Assembly (NCBI GenBank): GCA_913052575.1
Contig: CAJXFK010000007.1
Coordinates: 1 to 60,207 of the forward strand
Length of the DNA: 60,207 nt
Direction: 5' to 3'
Source: an uncultured Planctomycetaceae bacterium
Lineage (GTDB): Bacteria > Planctomycetota > Planctomycetia > Pirellulales > UBA1268
Both the position numbers and the translations under genes were made by a program. Numbering within the stretch: position 1 is the stretch's first letter; each line of letters starts with the position of its first letter. Below are positions 19,168 to 29,820 of the stretch, piece by piece. The notes under the pieces are model-generated. The model saw only the letters and a program-made list of their open reading frames with translations, made no database searches and was not told the origin of the DNA.

Positions 19168-19851
19168 ATGTTCAAAATTGATACTTCCATCCAGACAGGG
19201 TCCGCGCTGCGGAAATTTGGCGGAATGCCGGCGATTGCCACAGTAGTCCTGACAATGACAGTAGCCCAAGCTGATGACATTGAAGGCCTACAGTTGGAGA
19301 AACCAATCGCCGTGTTGGCAGAACCGGGAGCGATTGGCAGTCACCGCCCCCCGCAGTTCGGTCCCCGTCTGGAAGGAGTATCATCTCAACAACAGCCTGT
19401 CGAACTACGAGGCCCTGAAGGCCTTGTTGTTTCAGTTCAAACGGAAGCTGGTTGGGCGGCAGCCTATCCACTCCCGGTACGACTCGGTTTACTACCGGGA
19501 GAGACCTATCGACTGAAAATTTCGGGGCTACGTCACCGCCCTACAGACGAGCTTTATCCATCTCTTCGAGTTTTATCATCACTGGTGACACCACGGGGAC
19601 AAAAATGGCGATTCCCGATCGAGATTGTGATCGATGAAGATGATCTGATTCAGGCCTTCTCGGGCAACCATGTCCAACGTGTTGTATATGTCTCAAACGA
19701 ACCTGAATCTTCTGATGTTTTCGCAGACAGGTGGTTCGATATAAAGCCTGGCGACAGTTGCTTATCCGTTGCAAGCACTCTTGGCCAACCGGTTGCCGAA
19801 TTGCGGATTGGCAATCGCCTACCTTTTAATTCATTGCAGAAATACAAATGA
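19168..19851 (+). CDS. hypothetical exported protein, divergent paralogue of 17816..19072
   Basis: Shares GPxGxxV...YRLK(L/I)...(T/D)ELYP(T/S)L(E/R)V...DEDDL/DEDLDQ...VVY...RIGN pattern with the upstream protein; start at MFKIDTS. Confidence 0.72.
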   Translation: MFKIDTSIQTGSALRKFGGMPAIATVVLTMTVAQADDIEGLQLEKPIAVLAEPGAIGSHRPPQFGPRLEGVSSQQQPVELRGPEGLVVSVQTEAGWAAAYPLPVRLGLLPGETYRLKISGLRHRPTDELYPSLRVLSSLVTPRGQKWRFPIEIVIDEDDLIQAFSGNHVQRVVYVSNEPESSDVFADRWFDIKPGDSCLSVASTLGQPVAELRIGNRLPFNSLQKYK

Positions 19852-20969
19852 CTTTTTTGTATCGAAATCATCTCTGGTCAATTCCGAAAAAAGTGTCTGC
19901 ATTTTTTTTAGTTTTAGGGCTCACACCGACTCTGATCCCGGCCGCCCCCCCTTCGAGCTCTGCACATTCATTACCCGACATTGCATGTGAGTGTGTTGAG
20001 TATCAGGTCCGTCCATATGCCGTAAACACTCCAGCAATCTTGCCTCCACTCATTTGTAATGGAGGAGATTCTTTTGAGCCTGCAAAGGCGATTGGTCGCA
20101 CTGAATTCGAAGGCCTCTCGGCTGGCGACACCGTAGCACGTTACCGAAGAGACGATGGCGTTGACATCGATGACACTCGTGCTGCTTCTTCATCATGCGT
20201 CACTCATTCCAACTGTCAGTGTATTTATGCTCCACGATTTGGAAGTGTTCGGAACATCACCCAGATACACGAAGAGTCACTTCCTCAGGGACCGGCTGGC
20301 CTTTCAAATGATAGAAGTCTGGCAAGCCAAGTCACGCAACAGCCCACAAGCAACACAGCCCAGTTAACAAGTTTACACATGGCTAGAAAATCAAACTCTG
20401 GCATTGCAGTCGAGGAGCGCTCCGGTCCACTCGGTGTGGATGCTGCCATGCTACCCAACCAATCACTCGGCCAAGCAAAGCCTGGTGAAAGCATTTACGA
20501 CACTCACATCAATGCTGCAAAAAGAAAGGAAGCAATTGCAGAGTCTGTTGGTGTCGACATCCCAATCGCCTGGACTCGACTGACCGCGGCCAACGCGGTG
20601 TTCAATGATCAGCAGGCCGACGTTACGTCCTCAAGCCAAGGCATTGCGATACTTCGCGTTGAGTCACTGGGACGAGCTGAACTGGCTTTATGCAAAAGGT
20701 CTGGAAGTGATTCAGCACGAATTGGTGAGGAAATCGATTTCACCATTGCTTTTTTAAATTCGGGAGATGTACCGCTCACTGATATCGTAATTATGGATGT
20801 CCTACCGCAACGTCTGCAACTCATTGAATCCTCAGCCGCTTCGAGCATTCCCGCTGAGATAAAAACGACCCAAGAAGATGACGGAACGACATCAATATCG
20901 TGGCAGCTAAGTTCCACTCTTGGCTCCGGAGAAAGTGGCTTTGTTCGCATACGAACAATTCTTCGATAG
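19848..20969 (+). CDS. exported protein with C-terminal DUF11-like domain
   Basis: C-terminal GRAELALCKRSGSDSARIGEEIDFTIAFLNSGDVPLTDIVIMDVLPQRLQLI...ISWQLSSTLGSGESGFVRIRTIL typical of DUF11; 4-nt overlap with upstream stop. Confidence 0.75.
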   Translation: MTFLYRNHLWSIPKKVSAFFLVLGLTPTLIPAAPPSSSAHSLPDIACECVEYQVRPYAVNTPAILPPLICNGGDSFEPAKAIGRTEFEGLSAGDTVARYRRDDGVDIDDTRAASSSCVTHSNCQCIYAPRFGSVRNITQIHEESLPQGPAGLSNDRSLASQVTQQPTSNTAQLTSLHMARKSNSGIAVEERSGPLGVDAAMLPNQSLGQAKPGESIYDTHINAAKRKEAIAESVGVDIPIAWTRLTAANAVFNDQQADVTSSSQGIAILRVESLGRAELALCKRSGSDSARIGEEIDFTIAFLNSGDVPLTDIVIMDVLPQRLQLIESSAASSIPAEIKTTQEDDGTTSISWQLSSTLGSGESGFVRIRTILR

Positions 20970-21113
20970 GCTTTTTGAAGTTCCTGACGCAATCTTTCCA
21001 GTATCAATTGCCGAAGCGGACAGTCTCGGAGTAGGCTAGGCGGTGTCAGGATTGTCATCTAGCCAATCCTTTTGCACAGCAACCCCTTTTCAGACTCAAA
21101 AGAGGCTCCTCTG

Positions 21114-22292
21114 ATGACTCGTTTTTTCAGCGTACTTAGTCTTTCGATATTATTGCTACTCGTTTCAGGAAACCTCAGCAGCTTCGCTTTATCAGCTGAG
21201 CCAGAGACAGGCAAACAGCCAGAGACAGTCGCGGCAGGAATTCCACCTGTGCCGGAAGGAACTCCTGAAGAGATGCTCGACTACATCCGAACGATTAGAC
21301 AAGTCGCTGCACAACCTTCGTCTCGTGAAGAAATGATGAAATCAATGCAGGCAATTGCAACTGCTACGGCAGAAGCTGCCGACCGAGCGCTTTCGCAACT
21401 AAAAAGTTCTGATGATCTTTTTGATGAAGCTGCAAAAGCAAAGCTACAAAGCCTTATGATGCTTAGTCGACTCGGTGATACAACTGCTTCTTCGAATCTG
21501 CAGACATTCGCTACAAGCCTGATCGAGGGGCCCTCCCCTGCCCTGGCGACAGAAGCAAAACGTCTTCTACTCGTGCAGGAGGCACAAGAACTCTTCACAA
21601 CGCGAGACCTTGCAAAGGCACCGGCTGTTATTCAACAAGCTGGCGCACTTCTAGCTGCCAATCCAAACGATACCGCAACGGCTGGTCTTGCCATGCAACT
21701 CGCAAGCGCCTTTGAGCACCTGCCGGGTGGTGAGGCTTTGTCAAAACAGGCTTACGAAACATTCGGCCCTCTTTTTCAAAAGAGTGAAAACGAGAGTATT
21801 CAGCAAATGGCAGAAAGCTTCCAGGGAACACTCCGTCGACTTTCTCTTCCGGGAAACCCAATGGAGATAACTGGCACTTTACTCAACGGAAAACCGTTTG
21901 ACCAAAGCACACTTGCTGGAAAAGTTGTTCTGGTCGACTTCTGGGCAACCTGGTGTGGCCCTTGCATTGCAGAAATACCAAACGTCCTTGAGGCATACGA
22001 AAAATATAGTTCGCAAGGCTTTGAAGTTGTTGGAGTTAGCTTAGACCAAGACCGAGACGCTCTTGAAAAATTTGTTAATGACAGGAACATCCCATGGCCA
22101 ATTCTTTTTGAGACCTCAGAGGGTTCGGATTGGCAGCATCCCCTTGCAACATATTATGGAATAAGTGGTATCCCTACCGTAATCCTCATTGGCAAAGATG
22201 GTAATGTCGTGAGCCTTAATGCCCGCGGTGAACGACTCGGCGAACTACTGGACGAGTTGTTTAAAAATTCTTCAAGTACGAGAGGCAATTGA
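21114..22292 (+). CDS. TlpA/ResA-like thioredoxin-fold protein
   Basis: Signal peptide; GKVVLVDFWATWCGPCIAEIPNV...FEVVGVSLDQDRDALEKFV...YGISGIPTVILIGKDG. Confidence 0.9.
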   Translation: MTRFFSVLSLSILLLLVSGNLSSFALSAEPETGKQPETVAAGIPPVPEGTPEEMLDYIRTIRQVAAQPSSREEMMKSMQAIATATAEAADRALSQLKSSDDLFDEAAKAKLQSLMMLSRLGDTTASSNLQTFATSLIEGPSPALATEAKRLLLVQEAQELFTTRDLAKAPAVIQQAGALLAANPNDTATAGLAMQLASAFEHLPGGEALSKQAYETFGPLFQKSENESIQQMAESFQGTLRRLSLPGNPMEITGTLLNGKPFDQSTLAGKVVLVDFWATWCGPCIAEIPNVLEAYEKYSSQGFEVVGVSLDQDRDALEKFVNDRNIPWPILFETSEGSDWQHPLATYYGISGIPTVILIGKDGNVVSLNARGERLGELLDELFKNSSSTRGN

Positions 22293-22298
22293 CTTTCG

Positions 22299-23432
22299 GT
22301 GAACGATTCTTCTGGAGATGATCGACCACTTATTTCGCGTCGAGCGGCCCGTTTTGACTCGTCTGGAATTAGACGTGTTTTCGAGTTGATGCAGACACTC
22401 GAAGATCCAATCAATCTCTCAATCGGTCAGCCTGACTTCGAGATGCCGGAGGTCGCCCGTAAGGCTGCATGCGAAGCCACAATCAGTGGCAAAAATGGCT
22501 ACACTGCCACTCAAGGAATACCAGAACTTCGTAGACTCATAGCGAATGAGGTGCAGAAACAAAGTGGCCAAAATGATCGATCACTGTGCGTCACGAGTGG
22601 ATCAAGTGGAGCATTAGTTCTCGCACTTATGGCGATTATTGATCCTGGTGATGAAGTCATTATTTTCGAGCCGGCATTCGTGATGTACCGACCGCTTATA
22701 GAATTTCTAGGGGGACATTGTGTCGCAATCGACACCGCTCCAAGTTTCGAAATAGACATTGATGCAGTTGCCTCCCGCATCGGACCTAAGACTCGTGCGG
22801 TCCTGTTGAATAGCCCAAACAATCCAACAGGTTTAGTTATTTCACCCGAGACTCTGAAGAAACTTGCGGCATTAGCAGACACCCATAATATCACGCTTAT
22901 CAGCGATGAGCTTTACCGCGGGTTTTGCTACGACCGTCCCTTTATTTCTGCAGCATCATGCAGCCAGAATGCGGTCATCCTCGACGGATTCTCAAAGACG
23001 CATGCGATGACTGGATGGCGAGTCGGTTACATGCATGGTCCAGCGGAAATAATTGATGCTTGCATCACACTACAGCAATACACGTTCGTCTGCTCGCCAC
23101 AGGTCGGTCAATGGGCGGCACTAGCTGCAGCCGATTGCGACATGTCAGAAGCCTTTGATACTTGCCGAAAAAAAAGGGACCGCCTTATTGAGGGCCTTCG
23201 GGGCCACTATGATTTCATCCATCCCGGAGGAGCTTTTTACCTTTACCCGAAAGCACCGGGCGGTTCAGCAACAATGTTTGCCGAAAATGCTGTTGAACAA
23301 GAGCAGCTTCTTGTTGTACCGGGAACTGTTTTCGGCAGTGCTGATACTCACTTTCGTATTTCATACACCGTTTCAGACCACATGCTTGAGCGAGGCATCG
23401 AAGCACTTATTCGACTCGCTGAAAAGCACTAA
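22299..23432 (+). CDS. pyridoxal phosphate-dependent aminotransferase (class I/II)
   Basis: NLSIGQPDFEMP, YTATQGIPELRRLIA, LNSPNNPTGLVIS, SDELYRGFCYD, LDGFSKTHAMTGWRVGY (PLP Lys). Confidence 0.93.
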   Translation: MNDSSGDDRPLISRRAARFDSSGIRRVFELMQTLEDPINLSIGQPDFEMPEVARKAACEATISGKNGYTATQGIPELRRLIANEVQKQSGQNDRSLCVTSGSSGALVLALMAIIDPGDEVIIFEPAFVMYRPLIEFLGGHCVAIDTAPSFEIDIDAVASRIGPKTRAVLLNSPNNPTGLVISPETLKKLAALADTHNITLISDELYRGFCYDRPFISAASCSQNAVILDGFSKTHAMTGWRVGYMHGPAEIIDACITLQQYTFVCSPQVGQWAALAAADCDMSEAFDTCRKKRDRLIEGLRGHYDFIHPGGAFYLYPKAPGGSATMFAENAVEQEQLLVVPGTVFGSADTHFRISYTVSDHMLERGIEALIRLAEKH

Positions 23433-23440
23433 GTCCTCAG

Positions 23441-24730
23441 TTATGCACTTTTCGGGCGTGCCTCAGGTGATGGAAGAATCGGCTGTTTCTTATCAACATG
23501 TCCCGCTTCAATGAGATACCGACTTCCTCTATTGTCCGGAAGATCGAACATGACGTCGAGCATTACATCTTCCATTATTGATCGCAGCCCACGTGCTCCA
23601 GTTTCTTTCTTAAGAGCTCGGCGAGCTATTGCAAGCAATGCATCGTCGGTGAACTCAAGCTTGCAATCCTCCATTTCAAAGAGTTTTTGATACTGCTTCA
23701 CTAACGCATTCCGAGGTTCCTGCAGCACTCGAACAAGAGCTTCTGCGCTTAATGGCCCTAGCGAAGAAATCACAGGAAGCCGGCCAACCAATTCAGGTAT
23801 TAAACCAAATTCTAAAATATCATCCGAATCAATCTGCGGTAGCAACTCTGCAACATCTGGGTCAGCAGCAATACTGCTTGACTGGCCAAAACCGATAGTC
23901 CGCTTCCCAAGCCGACCAGCAATAATTTTTTCCATACCGACAAACGTTCCACCGCAAATGAATAAAATGTTTGAGGTGTCTATCTGTAGGTACTGCTGCT
24001 CAGGATGCTTGCGCCCACCCTGCGGTGGAACATTTGCTACTGTTCCCTCCAACATTTTAAGAAGCGCCTGCTGCACGCCTTCTCCAGACACGTCACGAGT
24101 TATCGAAACGTTCTGACTTGTTTTGCCAATCTTATCAATTTCATCAATGTATAAAACACCTCGCTGAGCAGCTTCGACATCAAAGTCGGCGGCGCTAAGC
24201 AATTTCAGCAAGAGATTCTCTACGTCTTCACCAACATAGCCAGCTTCTGTCAAAGTAGTTGCATCACCAATGGCAAACGGAACATCGAGAAGCTTGGCAA
24301 GAGTCTTTGCAAGAAGCGTTTTCCCGCAGCCTGTTGGCCCCATGAGCAAGATATTGGATTTTTCAACATCAACGTCGCCTCCTTCAGCTCCAATCATCAG
24401 TCGCTTGTAATGACTGTGCACAGCTACAGAGAGAACTCTCTTTGCGTGATGTTGTCCAATAACATACTGGTCGAGATGGCTTACGATTTCTCGTGGTGCC
24501 GGAATTGATGTGAAGAGTTGTTTGCTAGTCCCTCTCCTGCGTTTCTCTTGATCTAAGATAGATTGGCATAACTCAATACACTCGCCACAGATGTAAACAT
24601 CTCCGGGACCTTCAACAAGCGGCCCTACATCGCGATAGCTTTTCCTACAGAATGAACAGAAGGCATTTTTTTTTGTCGTACCGCCGGCCCCGCGACGTCC
24701 AATTCCATTTGCATCTTTTCCGGTCGGCAT
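23441..24730 (-). CDS. clpX: ATP-dependent Clp protease ATP-binding subunit ClpX
   Basis: N-terminal zinc finger [68 protein letters not shown]. Confidence 0.97.
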   Translation of the reverse strand: MPTGKDANGIGRRGAGGTTKKNAFCSFCRKSYRDVGPLVEGPGDVYICGECIELCQSILDQEKRRRGTSKQLFTSIPAPREIVSHLDQYVIGQHHAKRVLSVAVHSHYKRLMIGAEGGDVDVEKSNILLMGPTGCGKTLLAKTLAKLLDVPFAIGDATTLTEAGYVGEDVENLLLKLLSAADFDVEAAQRGVLYIDEIDKIGKTSQNVSITRDVSGEGVQQALLKMLEGTVANVPPQGGRKHPEQQYLQIDTSNILFICGGTFVGMEKIIAGRLGKRTIGFGQSSSIAADPDVAELLPQIDSDDILEFGLIPELVGRLPVISSLGPLSAEALVRVLQEPRNALVKQYQKLFEMEDCKLEFTDDALLAIARRALKKETGARGLRSIMEDVMLDVMFDLPDNRGSRYLIEAGHVDKKQPILPSPEARPKSA

Positions 24731-24734
24731 CTAT

Positions 24735-25034
24735 TTAAATTCTCCTGTCCTCTCCTGTTGCTCGTTTTGATATGACGGGCAACGTCTTGGGTATATTCTC
24801 AGCGTCCTTAGGAAAAGGATCGTTGAGTGTTCTTATTCTTCGGTATTCATCTTCTTCCAGCACACCTCTATCCAGCAGTTTTTTATATTCAGCCAGCTTT
24901 TGCTCCCAAGTTTCGTCGCAATCGCCACGACCGGTACCAGTTCCTTGGAGTTTTTCACGGATCAGAACGATAACAACGATCCCACTGACAACAACAGCCA
25001 GAAGAATCAACGAATTAATCAGCAACGAAACCAA
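24735..25034 (-). CDS. small membrane protein with SHOCT-like C-terminus
   Basis: One TM (SLILLAVVVSGIVVIVLI) then EQKLAEYKKLLDRGVLEEDEYRRIR. Confidence 0.65.
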   Translation of the reverse strand: MVSLLINSLILLAVVVSGIVVIVLIREKLQGTGTGRGDCDETWEQKLAEYKKLLDRGVLEEDEYRRIRTLNDPFPKDAENIPKTLPVISKRATGEDRRI

Positions 25035-25126
25035 AAAAACTACCTTTTTGTCGAATTACAAATTTCACCCTAAACCAGTACGTCTTACATATTCATATCG
25101 ACCGCAGAATGTTCACCACTGTTCTC

Positions 25127-25156
25127 TCCTAGCTCTCACCCTCCTAGCTCGCACCC
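25127..25156. repeat. 15-nt tandem duplication in intergenic region
   Basis: tcctagctctcaccc / tcctagctcgcaccc, followed by further related CCCTCACC units to about 25180. Confidence 0.75.
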
Positions 25157-25350
25157 TACCCTCACTCTGCCCTCACCCTCCTAGTCGCCCCTGCCGCCGC
25201 GGACCAACTGTCCTGCCCAGGCTTCGACGACTACGGCTTCGAGTACGAGAAGTCGATGCTCCTATCCATTTGTATCGGAAAAGCACGATTTTCGGAAACA
25301 AATGGCCGATATCGATTGTGAGGCCAATGTACGGAGATTTGGAAAGATTC

Positions 25351-27084
25351 ATGAAATCTATGAATACATCTCGTTTAAGCGTGTTGTTATTCCTCTTTTG
25401 CTGTTTAAAAGGAGGTTTTTCTGAGGCTTTTTCGGCTACCAGACCAGAAAACGCAGCCTCACTTCCGGAACTGGTTCGAACAACCCAACGGCAGTTTGCT
25501 ATCCCATTCCGCCTGCCAAAACCAGATACTCCCGACGCCACCGTAGAAAAAGTGGAAATGAATGTCTCCACTGATTTCGGCCTTTCCTGGAGGGCAGCGG
25601 GCTCCACATCTCCACCCAACGCATCGATCCCATTTAAAGCTGATACCGATGGAGAGTATTGGTTTCGCATTCGCGCAATTGATCGTAAAAATAGATCTCG
25701 TGGTAGCGAGGGACCGGACGCGAGAGTTCTTGTCGATGCAGCAGCACCTCGCCTGACGGGACGTGCTTGGAAAGGATCTGATGGTGAGATACTTTGCCGC
25801 TACGCCGCCGTAGATGACTCCATTAATCTTGATTCTATTCTGTTCCAATACCGTCAACTTGATGGTGATTGGAAAACAATTGCCACGGAACCAGTCCTTT
25901 CAAGAAGTTCCCCCGCCCATCTGATCGGTGAAGAAATCTGGTGGGCTGGACAGGATGTTAGCAACCTTACAGTGAAGATTTCTGTTGCAGATGCTGCTGG
26001 CCATCGCACAACCCAGCAATTCTCAATGCTCCCTAGCGACCCGCAGGTATCACAAGCAGATCTTGCAAATGAAATAACAGCGCCAGCACTCCCATCACCA
26101 CTAGCCGGATCAAGACTAGCCGGATCAAGCCCCAGCAATAATCACCAAACAAAGTCTGTAATGCTGCAGAATCGTCCACAGGGCAAGAAATCAGACATGA
26201 GTTGGGAGCCTACCCTTGGCACATCATGGTCCGGCGGTGAACCTGTTGGCTCTGCTCAACCTTCGCCCACACAATCCGGCACAATAAAAACCAACACAAC
26301 AAAAAATACAACCGAAGTTGCTAAGAAAAACCCTCTTCTTACAATATCATCACCAACACTGGCAGCTGCTATAAAAGAAAAACTGCGACATCCGGAGTTA
26401 TCACAAAACCAAGAAACAGGGTTTGTTGCAGAATACCGAGGCAGCCCACTTCATCTCATGCGGGTACAGAGCTTTAGCTGGGAGTACAGTTTTAACGTCC
26501 CCGAAGATTTGCAAGGTCCTTTCCGGGTTGAACTTTGGAGTACACAAGATGGGGGACACTCTTGGGAACGACTCGCGGTCGACAAAGACACCACGAGCCC
26601 AATTGATGTCAAGTTTTCTGGGGAAGGGCTTTTTGGATGCCGCTTAGAGATTGTTCGAGACGTTCCCGGTACACCGATCCCTCCACGGGCAGGTGCGTCA
26701 CCGTCAACCTGGATTGGAATTGATTCGACACCACCTCAGGCTACAAGCCTAGATGTCGTAACGGTTAAAAAGAGTGCTTCTGATGCTTTTGAAATTCATT
26801 ATTCATTCGAAGACCCCTTAGCAATTCCAGACCGCGTTCGGCTTTCTTATTCTCCTCATAGATCGGGCCCTTGGGCAACTATTGCGTCTGACCAAGCTGC
26901 CAGTGGACATTACAACTGGAAGCCACATCGCTCTTTACCAAGCCGTGTCTATGTGCGAATTGAAATGCCTGATGCAGCCGGAAATGTGGGTGAAAGCATC
27001 ACACAAGAGCCGATTACTCTTCGAACTGCCCGATTTGTTGGCACACTTGGGAGCCCACGAGCCACTACAGGCAAGGCCCCCTAA
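25351..27084 (+). CDS. hypothetical exported protein (Ig-like/beta-rich)
   Basis: Start at MKSMNTSRLSVLLFLFCCLKGGFSEAFS (signal peptide); upstream part of the 24772 ORF is low-complexity and unlikely coding. Confidence 0.75.
   Translation: MKSMNTSRLSVLLFLFCCLKGGFSEAFSATRPENAASLPELVRTTQRQFAIPFRLPKPDTPDATVEKVEMNVSTDFGLSWRAAGSTSPPNASIPFKADTDGEYWFRIRAIDRKNRSRGSEGPDARVLVDAAAPRLTGRAWKGSDGEILCRYAAVDDSINLDSILFQYRQLDGDWKTIATEPVLSRSSPAHLIGEEIWWAGQDVSNLTVKISVADAAGHRTTQQFSMLPSDPQVSQADLANEITAPALPSPLAGSRLAGSSPSNNHQTKSVMLQNRPQGKKSDMSWEPTLGTSWSGGEPVGSAQPSPTQSGTIKTNTTKNTTEVAKKNPLLTISSPTLAAAIKEKLRHPELSQNQETGFVAEYRGSPLHLMRVQSFSWEYSFNVPEDLQGPFRVELWSTQDGGHSWERLAVDKDTTSPIDVKFSGEGLFGCRLEIVRDVPGTPIPPRAGASPSTWIGIDSTPPQATSLDVVTVKKSASDAFEIHYSFEDPLAIPDRVRLSYSPHRSGPWATIASDQAASGHYNWKPHRSLPSRVYVRIEMPDAAGNVGESITQEPITLRTARFVGTLGSPRATTGKAP
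26100..26129. repeat. 15-nt perfect in-frame tandem duplication
   Basis: actagccggatcaag x2 (LAGSR/LAGSS) inside the exported protein. Confidence 0.85.
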
Positions 27085-27183
27085 AGATCAATGCTCTCAA
27101 TCTGAGGCGGATTACTTCCTTGGCAGACTTTAACTGCTGTAGTGGGTTTTTTTCGTTCAATCTCGCTACAATACGTGAGTTAA

Positions 27184-27219
27184 TTTTCTGACGATCCCAA
27201 GTTTTCTGATGATCCCAAG
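27184..27219. repeat. 18-nt tandem duplication upstream of holA
   Basis: ttttctgacgatcccaag / ttttctgatgatcccaag (one mismatch). Confidence 0.85.
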
Positions 27220-27230
27220 GGAGACCGCCA

Positions 27231-28337
27231 GTGGCGAAGAAAAAAGCAGGAGTGCTAGGACTCGACCTGCTCCTCGACAAAAAGAGTCTGAAAGGCCTCA
27301 TCGTCGAGCCAGAAAACAAGCCCTCAATGGTTGTCTTGGTTGGTGATGATCAGTTTGTGAATCGGCATATTTTGTCCCGTCTGCGGAAATGCATTCATTC
27401 GGAAGAAGATGATGAATCTTGGGCTTGGCGAGAATTCTCGGGAGAAGACCAGCCCGACCCGAGAGATATTCTTGACGAAGTAGCAACCGTTCCAATGTTC
27501 AGTACGGCAGCAAGAATCGCTACCGTTCGACGGGCTGATAGCTTTGTCTCGTCACATCGAGAAATTCTTGAAAACTTTGCGGGTCGAAGTCCTGGGAATG
27601 GTGGGTTTCTTGTGTTGGAAGTTCGAAGCTTTCCTTCGAACACACGACTAGCTAAAGCTGTTCAACAACATGGCTTAATTATTACAACTTCTACACCACC
27701 CCGTTTTGACCTGACTGGTTGGCTCCAAAAATGGGCTGCGCAGATTTACTCTATTCAATTACCTGCTGTCACAGCGAGTACAATACTAGAACGACTCGGT
27801 AATGAACTAGGCCAGATAGATCAGGCGCTCTCAACCTTTGCTGCAGCTTTGCCACTGGATGGCAAGCGGTCGCTTCCTCCTGAGATGGTCGATTCACTTG
27901 AGGGCATGGGGCACCAAAGAACTGTTTGGGAGATGGTTGATGCAGCAGCAGCAGGTCGCACCACCGAAGCTATTTCTCTACTCAACGGTCTACTTGATGC
28001 TGGCGAAAGCCCCATAGGCTTGACCGCCCAGGCGGCTACCGTACTCCGACGTTATTCGACTGCGGCACGATTACTGAGAGGACCTGATCGTCCAACGAGC
28101 CTTGGGGCAGCACTCAAGGAAGCTGGGGTCGCAAGTTGGCCAAAAGCCCTAAGCCAGGCTGAGTTTGCGTTACGGAATCTTGGCAGTCACCGATGTCAGG
28201 AACTTCCAAAGTGGCTGGAGTCTCTGGATCGCTCCCTGAAAGCAGAATCTTCTCGAGGCCTGCGAGCAAGGCTAGCTATTGAGCGTTTCTTCTGCCTGAT
28301 GTCGACATCGGCTGGAAAGCAGTTAGAAAATAAATAA
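27231..28337 (+). CDS. holA: DNA polymerase III subunit delta
   Basis: MVVLVGDDQFVNRHILSRL...DILDEVATVPMFSTAARIATVRRADSF...ERLGNELGQIDQALSTFAA...RTVWEMVDAAAAGRTTEAISLLNGLLDAGESPIGL. Confidence 0.85.
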   Translation: MAKKKAGVLGLDLLLDKKSLKGLIVEPENKPSMVVLVGDDQFVNRHILSRLRKCIHSEEDDESWAWREFSGEDQPDPRDILDEVATVPMFSTAARIATVRRADSFVSSHREILENFAGRSPGNGGFLVLEVRSFPSNTRLAKAVQQHGLIITTSTPPRFDLTGWLQKWAAQIYSIQLPAVTASTILERLGNELGQIDQALSTFAAALPLDGKRSLPPEMVDSLEGMGHQRTVWEMVDAAAAGRTTEAISLLNGLLDAGESPIGLTAQAATVLRRYSTAARLLRGPDRPTSLGAALKEAGVASWPKALSQAEFALRNLGSHRCQELPKWLESLDRSLKAESSRGLRARLAIERFFCLMSTSAGKQLENK

Positions 28338-28362
28338 CAAAACGTATTCCCAATGAAAGTGA

Positions 28363-29817
28363 ATGATGTCTGAAGATTCAAAACATGAGCAAGCTGACGA
28401 AGTTGAACGCTGGAGTAATCCACTTGCCGATCGTTACGCCTCAAAAGAAATGGCCTATATATGGAGTGATAGGCATCGATACGGCCTCTGGCGCAGAATG
28501 TGGCTAGCACTCGCTGAGGCTGAAGCTGAGATGGGGCTACCAATAACACCATCGCAGCTTCATGAGATGAGAGCGCATCTCGACACTATTGATTTTGTAA
28601 AAGCAGCCGCCTATGAAAAGCAGACCCGTCACGATGTCTTTGCGCACCTTCATACTTTCGGAGACGATTGCCCTGAAGCCAAGCCGATCATGCACTTGGG
28701 AGCAACGAGTGCTTACGTGACAGACAATACAGACCTCTGTTTAATTCGTGAATCACTCGATCTTACAGCGGGCCGGTTAGCCGGTGTTATTGAAAAATTA
28801 GCGAGTAAAGCTCGGGAAACAAAGGCGGTGATTTGTCTTGGTCGTACGCACTTACAACCAGCCCAGCCAACTACCATAGGAAAGAGAATCTGCCTCTGGA
28901 TTCTCGACCTCCTACTCGATCTTGAGGAAATTAACCATCGACGTTTACTTCTCAGTGCACGCGGTGTGAAAGGAACAACTGGCACTCAAGCCAGTTTTCT
29001 CGAATTATTCAATGGCGATCATGCAAAAGTAAGACAACTTGATGAACTTGTTTCAAAAAAAATAGGTTTTGACAAATCATTTCCTGTGACTGGGCAAACA
29101 TATCCCAGAAAAATTGATTCCCAGGTTCTAACAACTCTTGGTGGAATTTCAGAATCATCTCATAAAGCTGGAAATGACCTGAGGATTGCAGCAGCTTGGG
29201 GTGAACTTGAAGAACCCTTTGAAACTGATCAAGTTGGATCATCCGCAATGCCCTACAAGAGAAACCCAATGAGAGCTGAACGAATGTGCGGCTTGAGTCG
29301 TTTCGTCATGGGTCTTCAACAGACGGCAAGCCAGACTGCCGCGGTGCAATGGTACGAGAGAACGCTCGATGACTCAGCCCCTCGTAGGCTCGTACTCCCA
29401 CAGGCTTTCCTGGCCACAGACGCAGTGCTCTTAATATATTCAAACATTGCCGGTGGACTTGTTGTCCTCCCTGGAGCCATTCGTCGCAATCTTGAACAGC
29501 ACGTTCCCTTCCTAGCAAGCGAACGGCTCTTAATGGCTGCTACAACAGCAGGAGGTGATCGGCAAGAATTACACGAAGCCATTCGCCGCCATAGTCATGC
29601 AGCAACCGCAGGTATTCGTGATGGCCGCGACAATGATCTCGTTGAGCGACTTGCTGCAGACCCACTTTTCAAAGACGTTGACTTGCACGCTGCGCTCACA
29701 ATCGAGGGCCTTGAAGGACGTGCTCGTGTGCAAGTTGAAGAGTTTCTTGACGGCCCAGTCGAAGAAGCACTGAAGAATTGCCCCGAGCGAACTGGCGATA
29801 GTGAATTGCGAGTTTAA
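28363..29817 (+). CDS. purB: adenylosuccinate lyase
   Basis: MHLGATSAYVTDNTDL, GRTHLQPAQPTTIGKR, KGTTGTQASFLELFNGD, GSSAMPYKRNPMRAERMCGL signature. Confidence 0.95.
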   Translation: MMSEDSKHEQADEVERWSNPLADRYASKEMAYIWSDRHRYGLWRRMWLALAEAEAEMGLPITPSQLHEMRAHLDTIDFVKAAAYEKQTRHDVFAHLHTFGDDCPEAKPIMHLGATSAYVTDNTDLCLIRESLDLTAGRLAGVIEKLASKARETKAVICLGRTHLQPAQPTTIGKRICLWILDLLLDLEEINHRRLLLSARGVKGTTGTQASFLELFNGDHAKVRQLDELVSKKIGFDKSFPVTGQTYPRKIDSQVLTTLGGISESSHKAGNDLRIAAAWGELEEPFETDQVGSSAMPYKRNPMRAERMCGLSRFVMGLQQTASQTAAVQWYERTLDDSAPRRLVLPQAFLATDAVLLIYSNIAGGLVVLPGAIRRNLEQHVPFLASERLLMAATTAGGDRQELHEAIRRHSHAATAGIRDGRDNDLVERLAADPLFKDVDLHAALTIEGLEGRARVQVEEFLDGPVEEALKNCPERTGDSELRV

Positions 29818-29820
29818 TAC

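Noticed and set aside
24772-25350. 5' part of the long 24772 ORF as coding
   Set aside because: Antisense to the SHOCT-like gene and runs through C-rich repeats; a good signal peptide starts at 25351.
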